36,682 bases of DNA from Basidiobolus ranarum (taxonomy: Eukaryota; Basidiobolomycota; Basidiobolomycetes; Basidiobolales). The notes below the pieces were generated by a model. It had not been told where the DNA came from. It did no database searches and worked only from the letters and a program-made list of their open reading frames with translations. This document shows positions 1 through 10,894 of this stretch, piece by piece. The first letter of the stretch is position 1. Each line of letters begins with the position of its first letter. The stretch spans positions 1-36,682 of the forward strand of contig JASJQH010006933.1 of the NCBI GenBank assembly GCA_040143965.1. Direction: 5' to 3'. A program made the translations under genes and the position numbers.

Positions 1-117
1 GTTCAGTCCTTGCATCGCATCTGCATGTATCATAAATATTGCCCCACCTGCCGCTACTGCTTTTCTAGTGTTTAACTTGGAATCAGTAAATCTTGGATAT
101 ACTTCCATCAATCGCAT
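1..117 (-). CDS. Possible 5' part of a gene leaving the left edge
   Basis: From an ATG at 115-117 (minus strand) the frame stays open for all 39 codons to the window edge. It contains a small hydrophobic, Gly/Ala-rich stretch (AAGGAIFMIHA). A second frame starting at the ATG at 170-172 is also open for about 30 codons; a 43-bp GTATAT...AAAAG intron could join it to the first, but that is shorter than any other intron here. The frame would be divergent from the gene starting at 324. I do not recognise the protein, and chance openness is possible. Confidence 0.3.
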   Translation of the reverse strand, partial: MRLMEVYPRFTDSKLNTRKAVAAGGAIFMIHADAMQGLN

Positions 118-323
118 TTGAAAGGGATTCACCCATTTTTCCACTCTTTGAGTTTGAACTTCGTCTACTCATCAGCCCTTCCCAGATCTCTCTTCTTGTC
201 TTGATATTTCGAGTTCTCTTCAGTACTTTGGCGCCTTGTATTTAAATATCAGCTAAACCATTGGGTTCATTTATCTCGCGCACTGTATTTATTTTTGCCG
301 GTCTTTTAACCGCTCAGTCCAAA

Positions 324-1393
324 ATGTTCAATTTGAAGGAGAAGTCTCTACTTTCTTGTGAAAAGGCGAGCCATCGCAATGACACCGGATACTCATATTT
401 TTCGGTCAGGAGAATGCTTCTCTTGCCATTGATCGTGCTTCTATTCGGAGTGATTCTATTCAGCATAGTATTGTTGCAGTATTTTAAGGAGGAGATGGAT
501 TGTGGTGAAGGTAAGTTGATTGAGAAAACATTTCAAATAGGGAGCTACCCCTAAATTTGCCATTTCATTTAGGATGTGAAGTAAAGCCAATCCCAATACC
601 AAATCAGTTCCGCTATACCATCGTTACTGCAGCTAGCTCCAATCACTTCTGTCCGTTACTCGGCTTCCTGTATTCTCTTCAGGATACAAAGTTGTTCTTG
701 GATAAGTCTGAGATGCCTAGGGTTATCATTTACGATATGAACTTGAGTGATGAGGAGCGATCCAAGCTACACTCATTGAAAGAGCAAGGCTATCTTCATC
801 ACATCAAACGTTTCAACTTCCCCAAGTATCCGAAGTTCTGGGATGTTAATAAAAGTCGTGGTGAGTATGGCTGGAAAGCAGGGATGATTAATGAGGTGGC
901 GGAAGAATTTCCTGGTACCGTTCTGTGGATGGATTCTGGGAATCGAGTATTCCCTCATTTTTTACGTAAAGCGGTCAGATATGTGGAGGAGAATGGTTTT
1001 TGGAGTCCGAGTAGCAGTGGAACTGTCAAGGATTATACCCATCCCGGTGTATTCGATTATTTCAATGATGCTATGGACAAGTATTCCACTTTAAGAAATT
1101 GTAATGGTGCTATGATAGGTTTAAACACTCGGAATCAGACAGTGATGAACAAAATTATCAAACCTTTCAGAGAATGCGCCTTAGTTCAAGATTGCATTGC
1201 TCCGAAGGGTTCCAGTAGAGCAAACCATCGTCAGGATCAATCGATATTGACTTACCTGGTTCACGCTAACGGTTGGAAATGTAGTTCTGAGGGTTGGACT
1301 GGATATCTGATTCATCAAGATGGAGATTGCGAGGAACGCATCCGGGAACATAGCAATCGTTTATTCTCTAAAAAAATGTTGGCCAACTACTGA
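324..1393 (+). CDS. Type II membrane glycosyltransferase-like protein
   Basis: Two exons (324-510 and 573-1393) around a 62-bp GTAAGT...TTTAG intron give 335 aa. The protein has a short basic cytosolic N-terminus, one membrane anchor (about residues 31-52) and a lumenal domain. That domain opens with a beta-strand/turn typical of nucleotide-sugar transferase folds (TIVTAASSNHF), then YDMNLSDEE, then the acidic motif LWMDSGNRVFP, which may stand in for a DxD site. These features resemble uncharacterised GT-A-like families such as DUF1647. Substrate and product are unknown; a Golgi location is inferred from the anchor. The first in-frame ATG is 324. An AT-rich TATA-like stretch lies at about 239-248. 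The family name is from memory of motif style, not from a search. Confidence 0.75.
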
Positions 1394-1750
1394 AACGTAC
1401 TAAAAAAAACGGATGACTTTTATCGCAGATGCTTTAAGAGTTCTTTGGGATCCACGAGCACCTTCAATAGTAGATCCATTCTACTTCGTTCATCGAACAA
1501 AATGATGTACATTCACAATCAATCGTCATACAAGGTGCTTGAATAAAAAAGCTTCATTATCATTTACTGATATTACAATTGGGCATGGCATTCTGGGTTG
1601 CTACGTACTATCCTACATTACTATGTCTCACGAATCAATTGAGTGGAATTCTCCAAATGATGTTTATTTTAATTACTCGTGGATATTTGGGATTATCAAG
1701 TGTATATGCTGTTAAAAAGAATTTGATTTATATATTCGTTTCCTTTACAT
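1394..1750. other. Intergenic, convergent gene ends
   Basis: This 357-bp AT-rich stretch lies between two convergent genes and must hold both 3' ends. The only frame in it is short, lacks family features and shows no splice logic. No RNA gene or repeat was seen. Confidence 0.5.
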
Positions 1751-2386
1751 CTAGCAAATCACAAGGTTGAGCAAACTAATCACAAGAATCAATACAACGC
1801 TAGGTGAAATCATCTGCTCGTTGCTACCCGACTGCTTGTTGGCGATGGGTGGGCTAGTCGAAGCAGGCTTATTGCCTATTACGCTCGGGCTACCTATACC
1901 AGTGGGACGACTATCTCCAATAGAGTTGGGACTAGATGGCATCGATGTTCCTGCGGTTGTAGGAGGTGAGCCAGTGGAGCCACTAGGCGCTGAGATACTT
2001 CCTGATCCGCTCTCGGAACCGGTGGCAGTAATTTCAAAGTAAGGACTGTAGACAATGTTTGGCGGTATCCCAAATCGAAGTGCATACTCTTTGCCAGGGG
2101 CTACAGTCGGTGGAATCGACCAAGAGTATTGTCCGGTGGCTGAGTCTGTGTTAGTAGCGATGCTCCCAACAAGTTGTAGTCCTGTCAATGGACCAGACAT
2201 AAGGTCAATATTGAAGTTAGCTGGCATCGGCGACCCATCACCATTATCCGTCCAGGTGATTATATGATTGGATCCAGCAGACCATATATTTCCCAAAGGA
2301 CCAGTAATAGCAACCCCGGCATCTACATATTTAGTTATCATAAACAACGTGAGAAGGGCGGAGGTAGAGGATGGGGGAAACTTCAT
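1751..2386 (-). CDS. Kre9/Knh1-type GPI-anchored cell-surface protein
   Basis: A single exon encodes 211 aa. A hydrophobic secretion signal (about residues 1-23) is followed by one Kre9/Knh1 N-terminal domain (about 24-120; the 'Ser-Thr-rich GPI-anchored membrane family', PF10342 type), seen in the run of ITGPLGNIWSAGSNHIITW, VGSIATNTDS and YALRFG...SPYFEI. A Ser/Gly/Pro-rich stalk (about 122-190) and a hydrophobic tail (about 193-211) follow, as in GPI-modified proteins. Family members sit at the plasma membrane or wall and are linked to beta-1,6-glucan assembly; that role is inferred. The ATG at 2384-2386 lies about 80 bp downstream of a minus-strand TATA box. Confidence 0.85.
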   Translation of the reverse strand: MKFPPSSTSALLTLFMITKYVDAGVAITGPLGNIWSAGSNHIITWTDNGDGSPMPANFNIDLMSGPLTGLQLVGSIATNTDSATGQYSWSIPPTVAPGKEYALRFGIPPNIVYSPYFEITATGSESGSGSISAPSGSTGSPPTTAGTSMPSSPNSIGDSRPTGIGSPSVIGNKPASTSPPIANKQSGSNEQMISPSVVLILVISLLNLVIC

Positions 2387-2465
2387 GATAATGATTATAA
2401 TGGATGATGAAAATACGTAGCAACAGTGAGCAGAAAATCTATATTATTGCACAGGTGAAAGTTAC

Positions 2466-2473
2466 TATTTATA
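2466..2473 (-). promoter_or_regulatory. TATA box of the Kre9-like gene
   Basis: On the minus strand this reads TATAAATA, about 80 bp upstream of the ATG at 2386. Its place fits a core promoter element. Confidence 0.5.
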
Positions 2474-4002
2474 GTGTGGATAAAGTGGATTCATACGCCA
2501 TATTGTAGCTTTAGTATGACACTCACATCGGAAGAAACATGTTGATATTTCATGCACGTCTCTCGTCAAAGGTTTCATGTTTGATTCATGGTGCAACATA
2601 GAATATCTACGAATTTTTCTGGACATTTAAAGTGAACTCTCATGACAGAGAATTTGTATCAGGCTTCCCTCATATTTTAGATCATGCTGGGAACTTATCA
2701 AAGAAATGGTAGTCTTCAGGTGATAATTTGAGGTGTATACACATATTCCAAACAACTACTTCATGTAAACTAAAACTCTCTAATGGATTTATATCTTAGT
2801 ATAGGAGAGCTTTGTGAGAGATGCCTACATTGACGACTATTTCGTGTAGCTAAGATTATGTTTACAGCATTTATGTTTGCTCAAGTAACTTTGACAGAGG
2901 TGAACTAGAGAGAAAATCTATGTTCATACAATACAAGCTCATAAACATCTCTATGAACGTTCATGTCTTCCGCTACTTCCTCTTAAACTTTCTAGTAAAT
3001 ATATAAACCTTTCTCCATTCACTTTTATCAAAACTATTTGTATACAACCGAATAGTGCAGTAGCCTTTTAAACATAAATTCCCGACAACTGGCTTTACTC
3101 ATTTTTAAATGGAATTACCTGTCTAATGAGTTGCCACACCCATATTGTTCACGTTAGATACCAGGCGTTTAGGTTTGGTTAGTTGGAAAAATATGCAACC
3201 ATTTAGTTGGGAATTTCAATGTAGACGAACGGCACAATACATACTTCAAACTGATCAAATGTCAAACAATCATATGGCATTTATCCCTAAAACGGCGTTC
3301 AGATTATGTGTCTCTCTTCTGCATATTGAAGCTCAAAAAGTTAAGTTATATAAATGTCTATGCGTGAGATCGAAATTACATGTAGTGATACGTTATACTA
3401 AACTGAGTTGAATCATGTTTTTACGTTATAGCTGCTTTCTGCAGTGACGAAGGAATCCTGCATATCTCATTGTTTTTGTTACCTGTCATAAAGCATACAA
3501 ATAAACCATCTAACGCAGGAGATTCTTTATATTAAAATACTTCGTTGTCCTGTATTTGATTTCAGACTTAAGTCCATACTAATTGGAAATGGTAATCATC
3601 ACCCCTACCATCAAAAATGAATGTAGACCAAAGTCAGAATTCAAAAAGCTAACGAATTCTAATTAATGAACCAAGTGCTTTTTATTTGTTTAATGAAAAC
3701 CTGATCCTGTGAATCAACTTTATGCATAAATGCAAGCGATAATTTATGAGTATAGCATACGTTTAGATGGTTTCTCTCTGGTAGGAACTACAATAAAGAA
3801 CAAAACTCTCCATAAAACCAAGCACTTGCGGGCTAGTGCAATATTATTTCTGTTGTTTTTTTCTTGGGATCGTCAAATTTATTTGGATTCGCAGAATGCA
3901 ACTATATCTTACAGATAACCAGTATACAACTGCTACCATTGTAATTGAGAATGGAATATGGTATGCTGAAATGAATTGCAAAAAGTCAATGTTATACCTA
4001 AT
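2474..4002. other. Gene-poor stretch, 1.5 kb
   Basis: AT-rich sequence between the promoter of the Kre9-like gene and the 3' end of the LPMO gene. The longest open frames (3145-3411 and 3730-3918, plus strand) show no recognisable domain and no matching splice sites. I see no RNA gene, array or clear repeat. Confidence 0.5.
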
Positions 4003-5035
4003 TTAAATACAAGCAACTACACCATCTTGCATATGACAGTTTGTACCAAGTGCACAAATCATTTTGAAAGCTGTAGCTCCTCCATTACCGCAAACTTGGA
4101 AATTTGGGCCTCCCAGACACTTGGCCTCACATGCAGATGCGTCTCCAGCTTCAGGGGCGGATGGCGTAGGCTTGGGAGTAGTAACAGGAAAATAAGCTTC
4201 AGTTGCTGGCTGAGGTTTCTTGTAAGATCCCCCTTTACCTGGTTTTGTGGCTGCTTGTTTAGATGGAGTGGCTGCAGAGCTGGTAGATGATTCTGCTGGT
4301 GCGCTATCACCACTATCGTCGGAAGTACTACCGTTAGAACAGGAAGTGATGATGGGTCGCTTTGCCATCAGATCAGACCCATCATAGCCACCATTGGTGA
4401 ACTCAGGGATGGTGGGATAGCCAGGAAGATCAGCAACAAGCTTCTTAGGCCCGCTAATGCACTTGCCGCTTCCTCCTTGGATGGTGATGTCTGCACAGTT
4501 CATATAGTACTCGCGATTGCCTGTCTTGTTGATCCAACTCCAGGCAAATGTCACTTTTCCGTTGGGTGCGTTCTTGGGAATGGGAACATCATAATGGCGT
4601 GCACTGACCATACAATCGCCCATTACTGTCTTCATCACTACAAATGTCTTCCCTCCGTCCACGGAGAGTGAGAATTGACAATGTCCACCATTGTGGTCTG
4701 CTCCTCCGTCAAGGTCAACTCCGACGGATCCACCAGCTTGGTAGGTAGCAACGCTAGGACCTGGGCCATAACCACGACAAGGATAGGTCCACTATTTGAT
4801 AGAAAGGGAATTCAATATGGTCAGTCTACTTGATTGTTACGCATGAAATGTATGAGATATGGGGACTTACGTGTGAATCAAGAGGGGAAGTCATATCATA
4901 ATCGATTTGGCCATCCTTGTAGTTCGGGTTAAACTTAGATTCACGAGGAGCCGGGTTGGTCATTTCCATGTGGGCAGCTACCAAGGTGCTCAAAGCACAA
5001 GCAGTGGCGAGAGTAAATACAGTTTTGGTGAACAT
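4003..5035 (-). CDS. Lytic polysaccharide monooxygenase, AA11-like, with CBM19-like tail
   Basis: Two exons (5035-4871 and 4791-4003) flank a 79-bp GTAAGT...ATAG intron; the product is 317 aa. Signal peptide residues 1-21 end so that the mature protein starts with His22 (AA|HMEMTNP), the first half of the copper histidine brace. The second brace His is probably His88 in GGADHNGGHC. Later AA11-style motifs are WSWINKTGNREYYMNC. A Ser/Thr/Pro/Lys-rich linker (about 190-265) leads to a Cys-rich C-terminus (CLGGPNFQVCGNGG...CALGTNC) that resembles the CBM19 chitin-binding module of yeast chitinase. The expected role is oxidative cleavage of chitin outside the cell. The start at 5035 is preferred over an in-frame ATG at 5122 because the longer form would bury the signal peptide and lies only about 12 bp from the TATA box. 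Confidence 0.8.
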
Positions 5036-5133
5036 GCTGGCTTTTTCGCAGAAAAAGATGGAGAGTGAGTTTAACAGAAGAGTTTTCAACCGGTGAAAAG
5101 CTTGAAGATGTTGGGACCTCATCCTTTCGAAAG

Positions 5134-5143
5134 CATTATATAA
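5134..5143 (-). promoter_or_regulatory. TATA box of the LPMO gene
   Basis: A TTATATAAT motif on the minus strand, about 100 bp upstream of the chosen ATG at 5035. Transcription starting about 30 bp downstream would fall after the ATG at 5122, which supports the shorter protein. Confidence 0.5.
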
Positions 5144-5232
5144 GGAATTTTTGGCATGATGTAATGCCTCGTATTGATACTGACCATTTTTTGTGTAGGG
5201 CAGTGTACTATCTTTGCACTTATTTGAGGCTT

Positions 5233-5520
5233 TTAATAATCTAGTTTAGTCGATATCAAAAACCGGAATTTCATGTAAAATTTTGAATCAATATCTCTTC
5301 CTGGACGGCTTAAATTTGGCAGATTTATCTTAATAATATAGATATCCTTTAAAAACTTGGTTTCAATTTCATTAATAGTAATACTTGAGCTCCAGGGTCC
5401 TGTCCACTTAGTCTTTACTCTTCCGGTAGTATACCAGTTTTGGAAACTCTGGAACTGGTCAGGATAAACAGTCTTTGGGACTATTGTTAACGCATTAGTC
5501 ACTTTGTGCTTGGCCAACAT
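5233..5520 (-). CDS. Orphan small frame, possibly a relic of a secreted beta-sandwich protein
   Basis: A 95-codon ATG frame directly upstream of the LPMO gene on the same strand. It contains a Trp/Ser/Thr segment (TKWTGPWSSSITINEIE) reminiscent of carbohydrate-binding beta-sandwich modules, then DIYIIKINLP and a charged KFYMKFRFLI end. There is no signal peptide and no obvious promoter. It may be a fragment of a larger lost gene, an exon of one, or chance. I do not recognise a family. A weakly similar DVYII...KFFFKLVG segment lies at 35881-36081. Confidence 0.25.
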   Translation of the reverse strand: MLAKHKVTNALTIVPKTVYPDQFQSFQNWYTTGRVKTKWTGPWSSSITINEIETKFLKDIYIIKINLPNLSRPGRDIDSKFYMKFRFLISTKLDY

Positions 5521-8189
5521 ACATGAAAATTCTCACAGATAAGATATTTTGCTATTCACATGTTCTTTAATTGCCTAAAATGTAGATTCGACCTCTGAAA
5601 GAGCATTGCACAACATTCTGCGGCAAAGCCTCGAAAACAGACACTAGCAGTCATCGTGTAACTACTCTGATTATATTACAAACTTGATTAATCGGCGTAT
5701 TCTATAAAAATAGACTTTACTTCGGCGTCGAAAGCATGCCTCGGCTCAATTCCAGCTCGGCTATTGGGTATATTTTAAGGAATAAAGTAAAAAACAAAGT
5801 TCTGTCAGGAGCTTTTAACAATATGAATACATTGCTGAGCTATTAACATCACAAAGGCCAGTAAATGACTAATGGCATTACCTATGAGGCAATTATTCCT
5901 TTTTCTATCTTGACGAAAGGGGACAGTTATCCCACTAGTACATCTTAATTCCGATGGATTTTTGTTTATATTAATATACTTTATTGACACAAAGAGAGGA
6001 GCTTATACTGTAGATAGCATAAGAGTGAGCACGGCGTTACTCGTGATCTCTATCTCCTAGTTGAACTCCAATTTGGAATATTATTGATCAAGTCTGATCA
6101 TTACGTTTATACGATTTAGAATTGTTGCTATCAGAAATAGCAAAGCACCTTGCAAATCTTGTGGGGCCTATTTCTATACATTGTATTGTCATACTTGTAT
6201 TCCACTTTTCTAGTATATAGCATGTGTTATGTGTTATGTAATCATGAAACCGACAGTATTCCCTTTACAACGAGTCTATTTGATATCAAGTGAAAACATT
6301 TACTTCATCCTTGTCATTAGTAGCTTGGATGTGCTAAGAAGAGAATATGGCAAAACTCTGAAAGTCTAACAATCAATTGAATCTCCAATTGGGGAATGTT
6401 GATATGCCACGCTGTTATCACCTTATCCACTGTTAATCTTGGTATCTAAGCATGCACTCTAGCACTCAAAACCCATACAATGACATGAGTCACATTTCCA
6501 GTTTTGCAGTCACTACAATCTGAGAGCACGTTACCAACAGAATCAGTTATGAGTAACCCAATTAAAAAACTCAATTTGTTCGTGGGAATACATTGTTAGC
6601 TAGCTGACATAAGTATAGAACCTTTTGAATTCAATCAAGCAATATTCTTAATGTGAACGGCATTTTTTTTATCTGTGTAGTTGCATTTGTTAATCTTTTT
6701 TTACTCAAAATGAACAATTCTGGATTGAGTAAATTAGTTGACAATTCTTTCTCATATGGTTGAGCAAGTATAAGCATTGAGATAGAAGTCCAATGATTAT
6801 TATGTTCTACCCACTTGTAATAATTTCTTATCAAATGAAAAACCATTTTATTTGCCGAAGCGAGATTGCATTGCCTTCACATTGGATAGCAACGGTTTTA
6901 TTGTAGCACTTGGAAGATAGTATCAAGAAATGGTCAGAGAGTTACGGTCAATATTAGTATGAAATATATGCATCTAGAACTTTAGGATGACTCCACGTAT
7001 GTGTATCTCGGCTCCAGTTCAAGCATTCTGTCATATGTAATATCTATAATTATAATTGTACTTGGTCATAGTGGCTCTATATAGCACTAAATACGCTCCG
7101 AATCATTTGATCAGTTTCACTATTTTCCAATGTCACATTTTGGGGCACGATCATATAACTTGGCAATATTTTAATATTATGGAATTATGAGAAAAGATGC
7201 ATAGAGATATATTTGTGCTAAAGATTAAGTATGTAGTTATTCCATATTGCACTAAGATATCACTCACTATTCTCAAGAGGAATTTACTTAGAAGTTTGGA
7301 GATATACAGATTTTTTAAGCTTGTGCTAGAAGCCCCAAACTTTGTACACATATTCCTGGGATCTTCCTTAACCCGCCTTCAACGTTTGCTTGTTTACATC
7401 CTGACAAACTATAAACATTGCCTTTCAACCCAATAAAGCAATAAGTGAAAACCACCAATTCTTCTAGTTCTCTAAATCATATCCAACAAAATCCCAAAAT
7501 ACTTAGACAGTATCAAGTTGTAAAGATATTTGTTTCTGATATATTTGCACAACTTTATATTAAGTAATGTGCTCTGGGTGACAGGAACAAAAGCATCATG
7601 TTGAACTTGTTAGTGTACCTAAGCTGATGCTAATAGGTGTGTTCAAGCATTTATTACCAGTATCTCAAATCATTGCTGCAATGCTAAATCAGGTCTGCTT
7701 CTATATCAACGCATGCTGCTTGGGGCATTACACCATGTGCCAGAAAGGATGACGAGGAAATTCCTACATAAGCTGTTGTAGAACATTGGAGTATAATGTA
7801 AGATAGTAATTCCCATAATATCAGAGTTCTAGCTATATTCAGGAATAGCACATGACTTAATTCCAGTGTATCATATTTATTAACCATGAGCTATTGTTGC
7901 CAAATGTTAAAGTTTGGACCCACATAGTGGTTGATCCTATTATGAGCATACAATCCAAATGACTAGTTGGCATATCAAGATGTACCTGATGGAAGCATCT
8001 ATCTGGAGCAATGTTTGTATGTTATTTGGAATTCTGGGAGGTAAAATTGTTTTGGGTTCAAGTCTTTTATGAGTTAAACTTTGAATGACACAATCCAAGG
8101 TGAAATGCTAGTACAATTGTATTCTGGTAATCACTTGAGCCCTGAAAGGAGAACTTTTCTACAAGCTGCACATCACATCTATAGCATGC
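5521..8189. other. Gene-poor stretch, 2.7 kb
   Basis: Long AT-rich region. Frames at 6631-6846 (-), 7197-7436 (+) and 7684-7887 (-) have no recognisable motif and are probably chance. From about 7560 onward base composition becomes more even, and this part may belong to the degraded element described at 8190-8450. No tRNA, rRNA or array was seen. Confidence 0.45.
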
Positions 8190-8450
8190 ATATAGACTAA
8201 ATGGATATTACTTCGTCACACTATGTCACAACAAAAGAATATTCATTTCCATTATTTGAAGGGGCCATTGAATAACATGCTACCTGGATTTATGAATGAA
8301 CTCTTCAGAGATATGGAAACTGCGGGGCATTCACATTGGTATCCAAAGTGAATCTGCTAGGTTTGCTGTGATAATAGTGGAATACTCGATGTAGAGTTGA
8401 TGTTGATTGAAAAGCATTGACAATCCAAAAGGTACCTTCTAATTCTGGAT
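8190..8450 (+). mobile_element. Possible Ty1/copia-type retrotransposon fossil (RNase H part)
   Basis: Short plus-strand segments read like the end of a copia-type RNase H domain: a TKEY...EGAIE stretch where copia proteins have the TEAEY box, a WIY segment, and CDNSGIL where copia has the conserved CDN motif. The copy is broken and old. No terminal repeats were recognised, so its full extent is unknown; related debris may run from about 7560 to 8640. The match rests on three short motifs in the right order. Confidence 0.3.
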
Positions 8451-8729
8451 TGCTTCATAAATCTCAAGTTCTCACCATTCAATTCACAATGCATGCTCTT
8501 TCTCATCTGGGAATGGCTATATTATGTACCCTCCAGCTAAATAGGCAGTTCAATAGTGGTTTATTGGGTCTTTTGATCACTTATGGATGCCTCCAGCCAA
8601 TATTGATACGTATATATTAACCCATAAGAATTGAAATACTATCAAACCTGTTGCCAGCGGAATTGGGATTCTTTATTCATTCAAAACTGATGTGCGTGTG
8701 TTCATGGCTGGAATTTCCACACCGGTATT

Positions 8730-9867
8730 TCATTTAAAGTTGTTTTTCATCTCTCGCAACTTAGCCATAACTTCAATTGGATCGGTTTTTCCGACATTTT
8801 TTTGAATGGTTGGATCAGTCACTCGCATAAATGGGTTAAACTGGAGTTCTTCCCCGATAGTACTAGGCACGGTTATTGCTTTAGACTCGCATACAGCAAT
8901 CTTTTCTTTGAGCGATGTATTGTCAGGGTCCACGGATAGAGCAAACTATAGATTCTTCCTTTAGTCATAGTAAGTGAAATATCAACCATGTACTTACTTT
9001 GAGATTTGATTTGGTGTATTCATGGCCACAATAGACTTTGGTATCTTTCGGAAGTAAAGCTAGTACATTAGACAACGAGTGGTGCATATCTTCCGGTGTG
9101 CCTTCAAAGAATCGCCCACATCCACCTAAACAACCATTAAATTGATTACTATTTGGCCAAGTAGTGAAAAAAAACTAGATAGTTCTTACCGACGAAAAGA
9201 GTATCCCCAGTGAAAACCGCTTTGTCCTCTCCATCGGTAACATAGTAGCTTACACTTCCGTTAGTATGGCAGACAGTCATAAGGCATGTGACATTCAAGG
9301 AACCAATCTATTTCAAATAGAGAGTGATAAGTTTCTTTCTCTGTTGCCTACATACCTCCGAAATACTACACACCTTAAACATATCGTTGTCTTTAACAAA
9401 GTTGGTCACCTTAGCAATACGATTATCGGCACCGTATACTGCTAACTCTGGTTTCTGTGAAAGGAGTTCCTCATTTCCACCAGCATGGTCCCTTATGAGG
9501 AAAGATTAAAAATTAGCACTCTCCAGTCGATTGTGGAACTTGGAAATATAAAGTTTACCAGTGGTGGTGTGTGGTAAAAACGCTAGTTAATTTGACTTTG
9601 GCTTTATCAGCTGCATCGAGTACCTTATTAGGTTCAACCGGGTCCACTGCAATTGCCTCATTGGTACTTTCGTCGACAATCAAGTAAGAATAGTTATCTT
9701 GGAGAGCGGGAATGGAGATAATCTTCATGTCTACAATTAAGTGCTCGAAATTAAACAGCTTATTTTTAAGCAGGTGGTGGTATGGTTCTTTTACCTGCAG
9801 TAGCGGTAGTGTGAAACTTCCTGTAGGACTGTAAACGACTGAAATTTGGTAGAATTTTACGTAGCAT
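8730..9867 (-). CDS. GLO2: Glyoxalase II (hydroxyacylglutathione hydrolase), mitochondrial-type leader
   Basis: Six exons are proposed: 9867-9795, 9730-9559, 9491-9374, 9307-9190, 9125-8998 and 8945-8730, giving 274 aa. The enzyme hydrolyses S-D-lactoylglutathione to D-lactate and glutathione. Metal ligands are visible: THHHWDHAGG (residues 78-87), CHT in the TVCHTNG segment, FTGDTLF, and YCGHEYT. The C-terminal glyoxalase II domain (NPFMRV) is complete. Exon 1 encodes 24 residues rich in Arg/Lys/Ser and free of acidic residues, like a mitochondrial presequence. The metallo-beta-lactamase domain begins at Met26, two bases into exon 2, so a cytosolic form could start there. For exon 3 the donor GTGTGT (9373) is preferred because it removes a 6-residue insertion that GTATGT (9355) would leave. 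Confidence 0.92.
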
Positions 9868-10410
9868 ATGTTCGACGGGCAAGAAGAGAGTGACTGTCAC
9901 TTGAACTGGATGACGATGGATACATGATTGATTCTGAAATTCGATTTATTTCGTCACATCAAGAATTCTTACGGGGTTTGCGAACCACGTAAATTGGAGT
10001 ACGAGCATGACCGAACTTACAACATTCAAGGGGGTGTTTGATTGGAGTATTTCCATTCTGAAAATGGGAAATCCACACAAATAAACCCTCTTGATTGGGC
10101 AATATGTGGAGCGTTTAGAAGAGTGGGAGTATGTAACTTTATCGTGCACACTCTATGATTTGTCAATAATGAGATTATGCTTGAGATAGATTAGCAAATG
10201 TCACCATGTCAATAAAGATCACGATATGGTGCTGGTGGGCGCTATTTTAGCCAAAATAAGTATCCCAATTGCGTCTGAGCAAATCAGACTCCACCACTGC
10301 CTATCATTACGAAAACATTGAGGCTACATCTAACATCAGTAAACTACGAGTGCAATATCCCAAAGCATCACATGTCTGATGACTAACCGAGTTAGTGTTA
10401 CCAAATAGGA
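9868..10410. other. Intergenic, upstream of glyoxalase II
   Basis: This stretch of about 540 bp must hold the glyoxalase II promoter. A 67-codon minus-strand frame (9946-10149) has no recognisable motif. Nothing else was seen. Confidence 0.45.
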
Positions 10411-10644
10411 ATGTTTCAACGAAATTGGGTCATAGTCGACGATGTGGTAGCAGTCCTTTTTGGTATAACAGCCAAGAGTCCTGTTCGTTCAAGTTCACTA
10501 ACTCATGGCATGCCACGCGAGAAGCTCGAGTATTGGAAAAACTCCGTAGGGCCATATCATTATGATAATACTACAGGCAATCTATATCTCCACTACACAA
10601 AATTCTCCTTTATGCCCGATACTTATCTGGATAGGCCACTATGA
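10411..10644 (+). CDS. Orphan small frame, unrecognised
   Basis: A 77-codon ATG frame (VIVDDVVAVLFGIT ... YHYDNTTGNLYLHYTKF) in the gap between glyoxalase II and the RGS gene. Its composition is protein-like, with a hydrophobic start and an aromatic-rich end. There is no signal peptide, no splice partner, no clear promoter and no family I know. It could be a small gene, a relic or chance. Confidence 0.15.
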   Translation: MFQRNWVIVDDVVAVLFGITAKSPVRSSSLTHGMPREKLEYWKNSVGPYHYDNTTGNLYLHYTKFSFMPDTYLDRPL

Positions 10645-10894
10645 CTGTATGCAAAATTGAAATTATCATTTTCAAATGGATGAATGTATTATTGATTTAA
10701 CAAGGTTGAGATCTACATGAAACAAAATGATCACCTCAACAGTTACATTGTATGCTTTGATTTGTACTCCTTGCAGTCCAAGGCCAGAAAATAAATCTAT
10801 ACAGAAAGATACGTAAAGGAAGGGTGTTCTCGTATAGCTACAGACACAGTATTTCGGAGGAAATATTGTTAGTGACGGAGATTACCAAAAACTG

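Noticed and set aside
3145-3411. 88-codon plus-strand frame in a gene-poor stretch
   Set aside because: Starts at TTG and shows no protein-like pattern or neighbouring exon.
5036-5122. N-terminal extension of the LPMO from the ATG at 5122
   Set aside because: It would bury the signal peptide and lies too close to the TATA box.
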